Part shown: piece after piece, positions 1-10,182 of the stretch | Position numbering within the stretch: the stretch's first letter is position 1 | How the letters are laid out: the number at the start of each line of letters is the position of its first letter | From: Planctomycetota bacterium | Lineage (GTDB): Bacteria > Planctomycetota > PUPC01 > JACPCR01 | Assembly (NCBI GenBank): GCA_016179685.1 | Contig: JACPCR010000071.1 | Location: forward strand, 49,259 to 113,258 | DNA: 64,000 bases | Direction: 5' to 3' | The notes under the pieces: model-generated | Database searches by the model: none | What the model was told of the DNA's origin: nothing | What the model saw: only the letters and a program-made list of their open reading frames with translations | Made by a program: the position numbers and the translations under genes

Positions 1-1821
1 GTAGGGGCCGACTTGGTGGGCAAGATCGAGGCAGGGATTCCGGAGGATGATCCCCGGAATGCGGCGACGATTGCGGACAACGTGGGGGACAACGTAGGGG
101 ACTGTGCTGGGATGGCGGCGGACATTTTCGAGTCGTATGAGGTAACGATTGTAGCGGCGATGATCCTGGGCTTCGCCAGTTTCGGCCACAAGGGCGTTAT
201 TTTCCCCCTTCTGGTCCGCGCCATCGGCGTCATCGGCAGCATCATCAGCACCTACAGCGTCCGGGCGGGCGAGAAGGACACATCGGACACGGCCTTGCAT
301 TCGGTGCATCGCGGCTTCCTCATCGGAAGCCTGATCAGCGTGGTGGGCTTCTTCGCGCTGGGCTTCGTCTACCTCAAGTTCGACACGGCCTATTTCGCCC
401 AGTACACCACGACGCTGGGAGGGTTCGACGTCAACGGCGATGGGCAGGCCTCGATTGCCGAGCTTCCGGCCTGGGCCAACTTCGGGACGGGATATCTGGA
501 CATGAGGCCAGCCCTGACGTGCCTGATCGGCGTCTTCCTGGCCATGGCCCTGAACAAATGCACAAGCTACTTCACCCACACACAGTACTCGCCCGTCAAG
601 TCCCTAGCGAAATCGTGTCAGACCGGCCATGCCACCAACATCATCCAGGGTTTTGCGGTCGGCTACGAATCCACGGTGATTGCCATCCTGATCATCGCTG
701 GGGCCATTCTGGGGTCGGTCCTGATCTACCAGGGGACGAGTCCGGTCTTCATTGCGTATGGCGTGGCCATGTGCGGCATCGGAATGTTGACGCTGACGGG
801 GAACACGATCTCCATGGACGTCTTCGGGCCGGTGGCGGACAATGCGAACGGGATCGGAGAGATGGGTTACGACAAGGAGGAGATGGAGAGAGAGGAAGCG
901 GGGAGCTACCAGCGGTCGCGGCAGATTTTGGCGGACCTAGATGCCGTGGGCAACACGACGAAGGCGGAGACGAAGGGGATCGCGATCGGATCGGCGGTCA
1001 TCGCCGCGGTCTCCCTGTTCGCTTCGTTCATCGCCGTGATTGCCGTGGGGAGCGAGGACAAGATCGATCAGATGAGTCCGGCGCAATATGCGGCCGAGGC
1101 AGGGAAGCTGACGGTGGCCGAGCCGATGGTCTTCATCGGTTTCCTGATCGGCGGGGCGGTGCCGTTCCTTTTCAGCAGCATGTTGATCCGGGCCGTGGGC
1201 CGGGCAGCCTTCCTCATTGTCAAGGAGTGCCGAATCCAGTTCCGCGACAAGGAAATCTGGGCGGGCACGAAATCGCCGGACTACGGCCGGGTCGTAGGCA
1301 TCTGCACGGCCTCGGCCCAGAAGGAGCTGATCGGGCCGGGGCTGCTGGCCATCATGTGCCCCTTGCTGGTGGGCTTTGCGCTGGGCCCCTATGCGCTGGG
1401 AGGCTTTCTAGCGGGCATGATCCTCGTGGGGCAGCTCTTGGCCGTGTTCATGGCCAACGCGGGCGGGGCCTGGGACAACGCCAAGAAGTCCATCGAGGAT
1501 GGGCTCTATGGCGGAAAGGGCAGCGAGGCCCACAAGGCGGCGGTGACGGGCGACACGGTGGGGGATCCGCTCAAGGATACGGCGGGGCCTGCTGTGAACC
1601 CGTTGATCAAGGTGATGAACATGGTCAGCCTGATCGCCCTGCCGCTGGTGATGAAGTACAATATTCGTGCGAAGACCAGCGAGTTCATGCACGAGGTGAG
1701 CCCGTCGGTCGGTTGGGTGGTCGGCCTGATCGCTCTGGCGGCGATCATCTGGGCGGTCTGGCAGTCGAAACGCGAGACGGAAGAGATGAGGCAGATGGAG
1801 GAGGCGACTCGCCAGGCCTAG
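1..1821 (+). CDS. hppA: Membrane-bound proton-translocating pyrophosphatase, 5' end truncated by window
   Basis: GADLVGKIEAGIPEDDPRNAATIADNVGDNVGDCAGMAADIFESYEVT and GDTVGDPLKDTAGPAVNPLIKVMN signatures; reading frame open to base 1. Confidence 0.95.
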   Translation, partial: VGADLVGKIEAGIPEDDPRNAATIADNVGDNVGDCAGMAADIFESYEVTIVAAMILGFASFGHKGVIFPLLVRAIGVIGSIISTYSVRAGEKDTSDTALHSVHRGFLIGSLISVVGFFALGFVYLKFDTAYFAQYTTTLGGFDVNGDGQASIAELPAWANFGTGYLDMRPALTCLIGVFLAMALNKCTSYFTHTQYSPVKSLAKSCQTGHATNIIQGFAVGYESTVIAILIIAGAILGSVLIYQGTSPVFIAYGVAMCGIGMLTLTGNTISMDVFGPVADNANGIGEMGYDKEEMEREEAGSYQRSRQILADLDAVGNTTKAETKGIAIGSAVIAAVSLFASFIAVIAVGSEDKIDQMSPAQYAAEAGKLTVAEPMVFIGFLIGGAVPFLFSSMLIRAVGRAAFLIVKECRIQFRDKEIWAGTKSPDYGRVVGICTASAQKELIGPGLLAIMCPLLVGFALGPYALGGFLAGMILVGQLLAVFMANAGGAWDNAKKSIEDGLYGGKGSEAHKAAVTGDTVGDPLKDTAGPAVNPLIKVMNMVSLIALPLVMKYNIRAKTSEFMHEVSPSVGWVVGLIALAAIIWAVWQSKRETEEMRQMEEATRQA

Positions 1822-1974
1822 GTGACGAGCTTGCAAGTGCACCCGCACTTCCCCCGGCACGTGTACTCGGTGACGGATTCGCCCGTGCGGGCCCTGCGGG
1901 GATTTCAAGCCACGGTGAGCCCCAATCGCTCATTCCTCCGATATTCCCTTGGAATCGAACTGGAGTTGAAAGCC

Positions 1975-2274
1975 ATGCCGGCGACCGTCACGCAGACCGA
2001 TGCGGCTCATGCCGTGCGACTGACGCCCCGGTATCGGGTGCTGGTCCACAACGACGACGTGACGCCGATGGACTATGTGGTCCGGGTCCTGAGGTCCATC
2101 TTCGGGCTCGAGCCGACGCACGCCGAGCAGGTGATGCTTGAAGCGCATCATACGGGTGTGGCCCTGGTGGCGGTTCTGCCGATCGAGCTGGCGGAATTCC
2201 GGATGGACCAGGCCCATTCCCTGGCGCGGACGGCTCGATATCCCCTGCGATTCAGTTGCGAGCCGGAGGCGTGA
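1975..2274 (+). CDS. clpS: ATP-dependent Clp protease adaptor ClpS
   Basis: YRVLVHNDDVTPMDYVVRVLRSIFGLEPTHAEQVMLEAHHTGVALVAVLP; ATG at 1975 fits better than the 1822 start of the ORF track. Confidence 0.85.
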   Translation: MPATVTQTDAAHAVRLTPRYRVLVHNDDVTPMDYVVRVLRSIFGLEPTHAEQVMLEAHHTGVALVAVLPIELAEFRMDQAHSLARTARYPLRFSCEPEA

Positions 2275-2280
2275 TTCCCC

Positions 2281-4881
2281 ATGACCTCCGCCGAGGTCCG
2301 GCAAAGCTTCCTGGATTTTTTCCGGCAGCGGGGGCACGAGATCGTTCCCAGCGCCCCGGTGATTCCCCAGGACGATCCGACTCTGCTGTTCACGAATGCG
2401 GGGATGAACCAGTTCAAGGACGTGTTCTTGTGCCAGGGGACACGGCCTTATCGCCGGGTAGCGGACACGCAGAAGTGCATCCGAGTGAGCGGGAAGCACA
2501 ACGACCTGGAGGAAGTCGGCCGGGACACCTACCATCACACGTTTTTCGAGATGCTGGGCAACTGGTCATTCGGCGACTACTACAAGCGGGAGGCCATTGG
2601 GTGGGCCTGGGAGCTGCTGACGGGCGTGTGGGGCCTGCCGAAGCGCCGGCTTTGGGCCACGGTGCACCACACGGACGAGGAGGCCTCCAAGCTCTGGAGA
2701 GAGGTGACGGACATCGATCCGGGCCACATCCTCCGTTTTGGCGACAAGGAGAATTTCTGGGAGATGGGGGAGACGGGGCCTTGCGGCCCCTGTTCAGAAA
2801 TCCACATCGATCTGACGGCGGGGGGATGTGACCCCGAGTGGGTGAATGCAGGCCGGGCCGACGTGATCGAGCTGTGGAATCTCGTTTTCATCCAATATGA
2901 CCGCAAGGCTGACCGGGTGCTGGCGGAGCTGCCGGCGAAGCACGTTGACACGGGCATGGGGATGGAGCGAGTGACGGCGGTGCTCCAGTCGAAGCCTTCG
3001 AACTATGATACGGACCTCTTCATTCCGGTCCTGGAGGCGATTGCCGTAATCACGGGCCGGACGTATCGGGACCCCTACCAGGTGCCGATGCGGGTGGTGG
3101 CGGACCACCTCCGGGCGCTGTCTTTTGCCATTGCGGACGGGGCGATTCCGTCGAACGAGGGCCGCGGCTACGTCTTGCGGCGGCTGCTGCGCCGCGCGGC
3201 CCGGTACGGCCGGCAGCTCGGCATGGAACAGCCGTTCCTTTACCAGCTTGTCCCGACCCTGGCCAAAGTGATGGGGCCATCGTTTCCCGAGCTGGTGGAG
3301 CGCGGACCCCACATCCAGCGCGTCGTACACAGCGAAGAGGAAAGCTTCGGGCGGACGTTGAGCCGGGGACTCGAATTGTTCGAGCAGGTCACCGGCCGGC
3401 TGCGGGGAAGCTCCTCCCGCATTTTCCCCGGCGTCGAGGCCTTCCGGCTCTTCGATACGTTCGGATTCCCCGCCGACCTCACCGAGCTGATGGCCCGGGA
3501 GGTGGGCCTGGAGGTGGAGATGAAGGAGTTCCAGGCGCTCATGGAGGAACAGCGCCGGCGCAGCCAGCTCGCGGGAAAGCTGCGCCTGGCCGAAGGGGAG
3601 ACCTCGGAGTGGCAGATCATCCGGGAGGGCGAGCACTCCCTCTTCACCGGCTACCAATCGCTGCGGGAATCCGCTCGGGTCTGCCAGGTGCGCCGGCAAG
3701 GAGAGCTGTTCCAGGTCGTGCTGGACCGGACGCCCTTCTATGCCGAATCGGGCGGCCAGGTCGGCGATCGGGGCGTCCTGCGGTTCGGCGACGTGCAATC
3801 GGCGGTGCTAGATACGCGGAAGGAGGGGGATGGGATACTTCACGTGGTGGAGCGGCTTCCGGATGACCTGTCGTGTGAGGTGGAGGCGCTGGTGGAGGCC
3901 GATCTGCGGCTGAACACGGCTCGCCATCACACGGCCACGCATCTATTGCATGCGGCTCTGCACCGAGTGGTCGGCGAGCATGCACGGCAGGCGGGCTCGC
4001 TGGTGGCCCCGGACCGTCTTCGTTTTGATTTCACGCACTTCGAGGCGGTGCGGCCGGAGGAGCTGGAGCGCATCGAGGCGATGGTCAACGAGGCGGTGCG
4101 TGGAGACCTGGCGGTGGAGACGGAGGTGACCCGGTACGACGAGGCCCGGGCGAAGGGGGCGATGGCCTTGTTCGGTGAGAAATATGGAGATCGGGTCCGG
4201 ATGGTCACCATCGGGGAATTCAGCCGCGAGCTTTGCGGCGGCACGCATCTACGTTCCACGGGCCAGATCGGCTACTTCCGGATCGTTTCGGAAGGGAGCG
4301 TGGCGAGCGGCGTGCGGCGCATCGAGGCCCTGGCGGGCGAGGCGAGTGCGGCGCTGATCCGCCAGGAGCAGCGCGTGCTGGACGACCTCCGGCGGGTCTT
4401 TCCTTCGACGCCCATTGAAAAGATTCCCGGGCAGGTGCAGGCGCTGCTGGAGGACCGCAAGGCGCTGGAGCGTCATTTGAGGAAGCTGCAGGCGGAGGAA
4501 GCGGCGAGCGGGATAGGGGACCTGGTGCAATCCGCTAAGGAACTGGACGGTCTGAAGGTCGTGGCCGCCCGGGTGGAGGCCCGGGACGGTGAGGAGATGA
4601 AGAGCCTGGGGGATGCGTTGCGCGCCCAGCTTGGCCGCGGCGTGGGCGTCCTGGGTGCCGTGATCGGCGAGAAGGTGTCCTTGATCGCTGTGGTCACCGA
4701 CGACCTCGTTCGAGAGAAAAAATTGCAGGCGGGGCGGCTCGTCGCCGAGGTGGCAAAGATGGTCGGCGGCGGCGGCGGCGGCCGACCCCACATGGCCTTG
4801 GCGGGCGGCAAGGAGGCCGACAAGCTTGAAGAGGCCCTGGCCGCGGTACCCCGCCTGGTCCGGAACATGCTCTGCTCGTAA
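2281..4881 (+). CDS. alaS: Alanyl-tRNA synthetase
   Basis: 866 aa; HHTATHLLHAALH, CGGTHLRSTGQIGYFRIVSEGSVASGVRRIEA and glycine-rich C-Ala signatures. Confidence 0.96.
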   Translation: MTSAEVRQSFLDFFRQRGHEIVPSAPVIPQDDPTLLFTNAGMNQFKDVFLCQGTRPYRRVADTQKCIRVSGKHNDLEEVGRDTYHHTFFEMLGNWSFGDYYKREAIGWAWELLTGVWGLPKRRLWATVHHTDEEASKLWREVTDIDPGHILRFGDKENFWEMGETGPCGPCSEIHIDLTAGGCDPEWVNAGRADVIELWNLVFIQYDRKADRVLAELPAKHVDTGMGMERVTAVLQSKPSNYDTDLFIPVLEAIAVITGRTYRDPYQVPMRVVADHLRALSFAIADGAIPSNEGRGYVLRRLLRRAARYGRQLGMEQPFLYQLVPTLAKVMGPSFPELVERGPHIQRVVHSEEESFGRTLSRGLELFEQVTGRLRGSSSRIFPGVEAFRLFDTFGFPADLTELMAREVGLEVEMKEFQALMEEQRRRSQLAGKLRLAEGETSEWQIIREGEHSLFTGYQSLRESARVCQVRRQGELFQVVLDRTPFYAESGGQVGDRGVLRFGDVQSAVLDTRKEGDGILHVVERLPDDLSCEVEALVEADLRLNTARHHTATHLLHAALHRVVGEHARQAGSLVAPDRLRFDFTHFEAVRPEELERIEAMVNEAVRGDLAVETEVTRYDEARAKGAMALFGEKYGDRVRMVTIGEFSRELCGGTHLRSTGQIGYFRIVSEGSVASGVRRIEALAGEASAALIRQEQRVLDDLRRVFPSTPIEKIPGQVQALLEDRKALERHLRKLQAEEAASGIGDLVQSAKELDGLKVVAARVEARDGEEMKSLGDALRAQLGRGVGVLGAVIGEKVSLIAVVTDDLVREKKLQAGRLVAEVAKMVGGGGGGRPHMALAGGKEADKLEEALAAVPRLVRNMLCS

Positions 4882-4889
4882 ATTCGACT

Positions 4890-5648
4890 TTAACGCGCCG
4901 CCACTCCGTGGGCGTCGCTCAGGAGGCGAAGGCCCTCGAGCGTCAGGTTCGGGTGGGCCTCGATGGGCTGGCGCGATCGGCGGAGAAACCACTCGAGATC
5001 GCCTCCCGTGCCGAGGACGCGCGTCGGACCCGGGCGTTCCGCCAGCAGGCCCTCGAGGAGGCGATCGACCAGACCGGGAAGGCCCCAAGTGAGGGCACTC
5101 TGAATGGCCGCCTCGGTGGATGCCCCCGTCACCCTCGACGCCGGGACGGGCAAGACCTCCGGCAGCCGGGCGGTTTGCTGATGAAGCGCCCGTGCGGACA
5201 TCTTCAGTCCGGGAGCGATGGCCCCGCCGAGGAATGCTCCATCCTTCGAGACGGCGCTGAACGAGATGGCGGTCCCGAAGTCCACCACGATCAGGTCGCC
5301 GGAACAGAGCTGGTGGGCCGCGAAGGCGTTGAGGAGGCGGTCGACGCCGACGGATTCAGGCGGCGAGCAGCGATTTTCGAGGGGAATGGTGAGATCGCGT
5401 CCAGCGACGAGAGGCGTGAGGTGGAAGAAAGATTCGGCCCAATCCAGGAAGCACGCGAGGCCGGCGGGGTGGACTCCGGCGGCGGCGATGGCATCGATTC
5501 GGGCCGTGCAAGAGGCCGCGGGGCCCTTCGGCCAGGAGTCGCCCCAGTTCACATCCTGCACCGGCAGGCGCCAGGCGTGCCGCAGATCCCGGTCCTCGAA
5601 GAGTCCCAAAGCCACATTCGTGTTACCGACCGCGGCGACCAGAAGCAT
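4890..5648 (-). CDS. coaX: Type III pantothenate kinase
   Basis: GNTNVALGLF, GVDRLLNAFAAHQL, DLIVVDFGTAISFSAVSKDGAFLGGAIAPGL. Confidence 0.9.
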   Translation of the reverse strand: MLLVAAVGNTNVALGLFEDRDLRHAWRLPVQDVNWGDSWPKGPAASCTARIDAIAAAGVHPAGLACFLDWAESFFHLTPLVAGRDLTIPLENRCSPPESVGVDRLLNAFAAHQLCSGDLIVVDFGTAISFSAVSKDGAFLGGAIAPGLKMSARALHQQTARLPEVLPVPASRVTGASTEAAIQSALTWGLPGLVDRLLEGLLAERPGPTRVLGTGGDLEWFLRRSRQPIEAHPNLTLEGLRLLSDAHGVAAR

Positions 5649-5656
5649 GCAACAAC

Positions 5657-6637
5657 TTACTTGAACTCGTAACTGAGGAGAAGCTCCTGGTTTTCCCGCT
5701 TCACCCGGACCCGGATGACGGGCGTGTTCAGGAGCTCGGAGACCATGGTAAAAGGGTTGAAATTCGTATCCACTCGTTTTCCGTTGATTTCAGAAATGAC
5801 ATCATTTTCCTTGAAGCCGTATCGGCCCGCGACGGTCTGGGGATCGATGCCGGCGATTTTGAAGCCGACCACCTGGCCATTGTTTTCCACAAGGGTGTAG
5901 CGCATGCCGCGGAGCGCCTCGATGGGCTTGGCCAGGACATCGAGCACCTCTTGGCGGGGCACGACACGGTGATTCTGCGGATCGACGGGCTCGGTGGCGG
6001 CCGCAGGGGCGGGTGACGGCACGGCCGCTTGCGAGGGAGTCCGAACGGGGACGGGTCGAGCCGCGCCGGCCGCCCCGCTGAGGGCGATCACCACCTCCTG
6101 GCCCGCATAGAGGAAGTGGGCGCAGTTCTCTTCGACCTGGACGATCTTGGCGTCAATCCCCCGAATCCGGTCCGAATACCAGTAAAGCTCCTGCTGATTG
6201 TTATTCCGGATATTCTCGATGACCACCCCGCTGAGGAAGGGGTCCGAGTGGTGAAGGACCGCCACGAGCCGGAGGAGCGACTGGAGAGGCGGAGCGGCTG
6301 GTGGTTCTGGCTTTGCAGCGGCGGGGGCCGGCTCGGATTCCGGGGCATCGGGAACCCTCGTCCCGGACCCCTGGGAACTTGACGCGGATGCGGCCGATCC
6401 GGCGGGCGAGAATGTCCGAGAGAACACTTTGTCGAGGTCGTCAACGGAAAGGGAACGCCGCCGGCTTTCGGGCGGCGGCGGAGCGGGCCGCGTTCCGGGA
6501 TTCGTCAAAAGGACGTCACCAGCATCCGGTCCCGGGCCATGAGGTCCCAGGAGCGGCCCAGCGGCGACCATGACGACGGCGACGCCAATGAGGGCATTGG
6601 ATGCCCAGACCAGTTTTCTCAAGACGGCGGTTCTCAT
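5657..6637 (-). CDS. GspC-like general secretion protein with C-terminal PDZ domain
   Basis: N-terminal TM (MRTAVLRKLVWASNALIGVAVVMVAAG), HR-like middle domain, PDZ-like GFKIAGIDPQTVAGRYGFKENDVISEINGKRVD; start inferred at 6637. Confidence 0.7.
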   Translation of the reverse strand: MRTAVLRKLVWASNALIGVAVVMVAAGPLLGPHGPGPDAGDVLLTNPGTRPAPPPPESRRRSLSVDDLDKVFSRTFSPAGSAASASSSQGSGTRVPDAPESEPAPAAAKPEPPAAPPLQSLLRLVAVLHHSDPFLSGVVIENIRNNNQQELYWYSDRIRGIDAKIVQVEENCAHFLYAGQEVVIALSGAAGAARPVPVRTPSQAAVPSPAPAAATEPVDPQNHRVVPRQEVLDVLAKPIEALRGMRYTLVENNGQVVGFKIAGIDPQTVAGRYGFKENDVISEINGKRVDTNFNPFTMVSELLNTPVIRVRVKRENQELLLSYEFK

Positions 6638-6750
6638 GCGAAGCTGTGCCTTCCCGGCCGGGAGGATATTGTTTATTTTAGCAGGAGGGGCAAAACGCGG
6701 CAATCGAGGGGCGATTGCAATGGACGGCGGATCGGGTTAAACCATGCAGC

Positions 6751-7536
6751 ATGATCCTTGACGAGATCGTCCAAAACAAGCGTGTCGAGGTGGAACGTGC
6801 AAAACAGGCGACGCCCCTCAGTCATCTCGACGCCCAGGTCGCACTCGTCGGCCCGGCCAGGCCGTTTGCGGCCCGTCTGAGGGGCGGATGGCCCCCGTTC
6901 CACATCATCGCGGAAATGAAGAAGGCCTCGCCTTCGGCCGGTGTGCTCTGCCCGGCGTATGATCCGGCCGCCATCGCGAGAGCCTACGAGGCGCACGGCG
7001 CGTCAGGACTGTCCATCCTGACGGATGAGAAGTATTTCCGGGGCGGGCTGGCGGACCTGGTTCGAGCGCGGGAGGCGGCGAGCCTTCCCGCGCTCAGGAA
7101 GGACTTCACCATCGACGCCTTCCAAGTCCATGAGGCCCGTGCCGCCGGGGCCGACTGTGTTCTCCTTATCGTTCGAATTTTGAGCTGCCAGGAGCTGAGT
7201 GACTTCCTGGTTCTCGCCAAAGAGCTTGGGATGGACGCCCTGGCCGAGGCGCACACCGAAGGTGAAATCGAGGCTGCGCTGGAAGCCGGAGCGGGCATGA
7301 TCGGCATCAACAACCGTGACCTGGACAGCCTGACGGTGAGTCTGGCGACGACGGAACGCCTGAGGAGGCGAATTCCAACGGGGCCGACGGTGGTCAGCGA
7401 GAGCGGGATCAAAACTTCGGACGATATTCGCCGACTGCGGGACTGGGGGGTGGACGCGGCGCTGGTAGGCGAATCGCTGCTACGGAATCGGGACCCAGGC
7501 GCTGCGCTGGCCGCCCTCGTGCAGGCCTGCCTTTAA
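6751..7536 (+). CDS. trpC: Indole-3-glycerol-phosphate synthase
   Basis: MILDEIVQNKRVEVERAK, FHIIAEMKKASPSAGVL, SILTDEKYFRGGLADL, IGINNRDL, VSESGI, ALVGESLL. Confidence 0.95.
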   Translation: MILDEIVQNKRVEVERAKQATPLSHLDAQVALVGPARPFAARLRGGWPPFHIIAEMKKASPSAGVLCPAYDPAAIARAYEAHGASGLSILTDEKYFRGGLADLVRAREAASLPALRKDFTIDAFQVHEARAAGADCVLLIVRILSCQELSDFLVLAKELGMDALAEAHTEGEIEAALEAGAGMIGINNRDLDSLTVSLATTERLRRRIPTGPTVVSESGIKTSDDIRRLRDWGVDAALVGESLLRNRDPGAALAALVQACL

Positions 7537-7811
7537 CGAGGGTGAATCGGTTGGTGGTGAAGACCAAGAGGCCGAGTGGGAGTGCACGATCGCCGCCTGG
7601 GGAAATCGGTTGGTGGTTCGCGGTTGGTGGTTGGTGGAAAAAACGAAGAGCCCGAGTGAGAAAGGCCGATTGCCAGGCCATACCGCCTGCCAGGCATGCC
7701 GTCAGGATGGCGGCGCTCCCGGGCACCCGAGTGTGAGCGCACGAAGGCCAGCCCGTGCCGCGAGGCGGTCGGGCCACCCGGTCATTCACGTACTCAGACT
7801 TGGCTTGAAGT

Positions 7812-8141
7812 TTACTGGAGGTGCTTGTCGAGGGCGGAGGCGTAGACGGTCTTGTTCATCACGCCGACGAACTGTTCGACGGGCTGGCCGCCCTTGAAGA
7901 TGAGCACCGTAGGGATTCGCATGATGCCGTACCGGGTGGCCACTTCCTGCTGATCGTCCAGATTGATCTTACCGACGATGGCGCGTCCCTTGTATTCCTG
8001 GGCGAGCTGTTCGACCACGGGTGCGACGGCCCGGCAGGGTCCGCACCAGCTCGCCCAGAAGTCCACGAGGGCGGGCTGGCTGGCCTTGAGGACAGTACCC
8101 TCGAAATTCGAGTCGGTAATTTCAACCACGCTTTCGGCCAT
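7812..8141 (-). CDS. trxA: Thioredoxin
   Basis: LVDFWASWCGPCRAVAPVVEQLA and RYGIMRIPTVLIFKGG. Confidence 0.93.
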   Translation of the reverse strand: MAESVVEITDSNFEGTVLKASQPALVDFWASWCGPCRAVAPVVEQLAQEYKGRAIVGKINLDDQQEVATRYGIMRIPTVLIFKGGQPVEQFVGVMNKTVYASALDKHLQ

Positions 8142-8160
8142 TCATTCATCTCCCATAGGG

Positions 8161-8637
8161 TCACCGAGGAACGGCCGCTTCCGGCGGCGGGGCCTTGAAG
8201 GATATCTCGGTGAACTTGGCCTTGACGCAGGCATTCAGAGCGCCCAGGATGTATCGGAAAGGCACGTCCGACCTGCCGTCGATCACGACGGGGATGGTGG
8301 ACATTTCGGCGCCCAGGCGGAGGAGCTTGCTTTCCAGGTCCGCAATGCTTTCGCACTGGTACTGCTCGAAGAAGATATTGACCTTCACGTTCCCGGGCAC
8401 GGAGGCCTGGTCTCGTTCGAGCCGGATGCGCAGCTCGGGCGGGGGCACCTGGTCGTCCTTGGGCCGGCCGCCGGTGCCGCGGTCCTTCGGAAGATAGGCG
8501 CGCAGGATGCCTTCCGGCACACGGATTTGCATGCCGACCATGAAGAAGATGAGGAGCTGGAACGTGACGTCGATCATCGGAGTCATGTTCAACTGGGCGA
8601 TGGTGTCGTCGACCGTTGGCGCTTTTCTCCGAGCCAT
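8161..8637 (-). CDS. ExbD/TolR family biopolymer transport protein
   Basis: LNMTPMIDVTFQLLIFFMVGMQIRVPEG. Confidence 0.88.
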   Translation of the reverse strand: MARRKAPTVDDTIAQLNMTPMIDVTFQLLIFFMVGMQIRVPEGILRAYLPKDRGTGGRPKDDQVPPPELRIRLERDQASVPGNVKVNIFFEQYQCESIADLESKLLRLGAEMSTIPVVIDGRSDVPFRYILGALNACVKAKFTEISFKAPPPEAAVPR

Positions 8638-8712
8638 AGCGAAATCCTTCAGAAATCGGGTCAGTTCCTCGCTTAACCCGCAATTCTCTTCCCGTCGGGG
8701 GAGAAATGCGGG

Positions 8713-9174
8713 TTAACGGACTTCGGGCTTCGACGCGCCGAAGGAAATCTTCCAGATCTTGTACTGCATCAGCAAATCCATCACTCTCTGGACATAGCCG
8801 TAATTGACGTCCTGGTCCGCCCGGATCAAGACGGGCCGGGTGGAGAATCCGCCCTCGCCCCTGGCCAGTTCCGCTTCCTTGTAGACAACCGCCCGGAGCG
8901 CCCGGTCGTTCCGGTCTTCACCTGCGACGATGTAGCGGACACCTGACCCGTCGCCGGCGGGCAGGACATTGATGACCAGGCGGTTGACCTCAGGCTTGTC
9001 ATCGGGTTTTGCCGCGTCGGCCTTGGGGAGGTGCAATTCGGCGATCTGGTCCTGCTTGGCCATTTCCGAGCAGACCATGAAGAAGATGAGAAGCTGGAAC
9101 GTGACGTCGATCATTGGCGTCAGGTTCAAATCGGCGATGCCAGAATCCGTATCGGCCTTAGGCTTGAGAGCCAT
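8713..9174 (-). CDS. ExbD/TolR family biopolymer transport protein
   Basis: LNLTPMIDVTFQLLIFFMVCSEMAKQ; adjacent second ExbD and upstream TolQ/ExbB. Confidence 0.9.
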   Translation of the reverse strand: MALKPKADTDSGIADLNLTPMIDVTFQLLIFFMVCSEMAKQDQIAELHLPKADAAKPDDKPEVNRLVINVLPAGDGSGVRYIVAGEDRNDRALRAVVYKEAELARGEGGFSTRPVLIRADQDVNYGYVQRVMDLLMQYKIWKISFGASKPEVR

Positions 9175-9241
9175 GTTCGGTACTCACGAAGAAAGCGCTA
9201 AAGGGCTCATTACAGCGTCGTCAAAGGGCATGCCTGGCGGC

Positions 9242-10069
9242 CTACTTGCCCTTGAAGCGTTCCATCAGCTCGTTTCCGGTGACGGCAGCTTCCATGACCA
9301 GTTTGGTGACCCGATTCTTCAGGAACATGTGAAAGGAGACCATGGGGATGGCCACGATCAGTCCCTGGAGCGTGGTGACGAGGGCCAGGGAGATGGAGTC
9401 GGCCAGCTCGGATGGCTTGGGCGCCCCGCCCGAGGCCGCAATCTGCTGGAAGGCCATGACCATCCCCTGGACGGTGCCGAGCAGGCCGAGCATGGGGCCG
9501 ACGTTGGCGATCAGGTTGAGGTAGTTGATTTTCTGATGGAGATGGGTAGCGCCCTCTTCGAGGGCCGCGCCCATGGAATCCATGATGGCGTCGTAGCCTC
9601 CGGCGATCTTGGAGAGGCCGGCCCCGATCATGTTCGTCAACAGGTTTTGTTCCGCGTCGCAAAGTTCCAGGGCCTCTTCATAGTTTTCTTCCTGGAAGAG
9701 GCGTTCCACCTCGTCGATGATGTCCCTGGGCATCAGGACCGAACGCCGGAGGGAATAGAAGTTTTCGAAGACGATTCCGAGGCCGACGACGGAAAGGGCC
9801 ATGATGAGGTATCCGACGGTACCGCCAGCCTCCATGAGCTCCCAGAGGGTCATGCCGAACGCCGCTTCCACCATGCCGCCGCCCTCGCCGGGCTTCTTCT
9901 TAGGCGAGCCACCGCCGCCTTCAGGGGCCGCCGGCTTGGTGTCGCCTCCGCCGGCCGGCGCGGCCGTCTCACCACCGCCCGGAGGCGCATCCTCGGACCA
10001 GACGATGGCTGTGCCGATGCCCAGAAATAACACGGACACCACGAGGCTGCAGACCAATAGGCGGTTCAC
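9242..10069 (-). CDS. MotA/TolQ/ExbB proton channel family protein with N-terminal signal-like and Gly/Pro-rich segment
   Basis: GPMLGLLGTVQGMVMAFQQIAASGGAPKPSELADSISLALVTTLQGLIVAIPMVSFH. Confidence 0.9.
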   Translation of the reverse strand: MNRLLVCSLVVSVLFLGIGTAIVWSEDAPPGGGETAAPAGGGDTKPAAPEGGGGSPKKKPGEGGGMVEAAFGMTLWELMEAGGTVGYLIMALSVVGLGIVFENFYSLRRSVLMPRDIIDEVERLFQEENYEEALELCDAEQNLLTNMIGAGLSKIAGGYDAIMDSMGAALEEGATHLHQKINYLNLIANVGPMLGLLGTVQGMVMAFQQIAASGGAPKPSELADSISLALVTTLQGLIVAIPMVSFHMFLKNRVTKLVMEAAVTGNELMERFKGK

Positions 10070-10182
10070 GTCAGGGCCTCCTTACTTACAGACATCTCCC
10101 TGGCCAGTCACCGGACGAGTCAGAGGCAAGCCCGGACCGCCAGAAAGAGAAGAGTTTATCGACTCCAAACCCAAATTTCAAT

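Noticed and set aside
519-2141. 540-aa overlapping plus-strand ORF
   Set aside because: Out-of-frame overlap with hppA and clpS; Arg/Gly-rich composition, no motifs.
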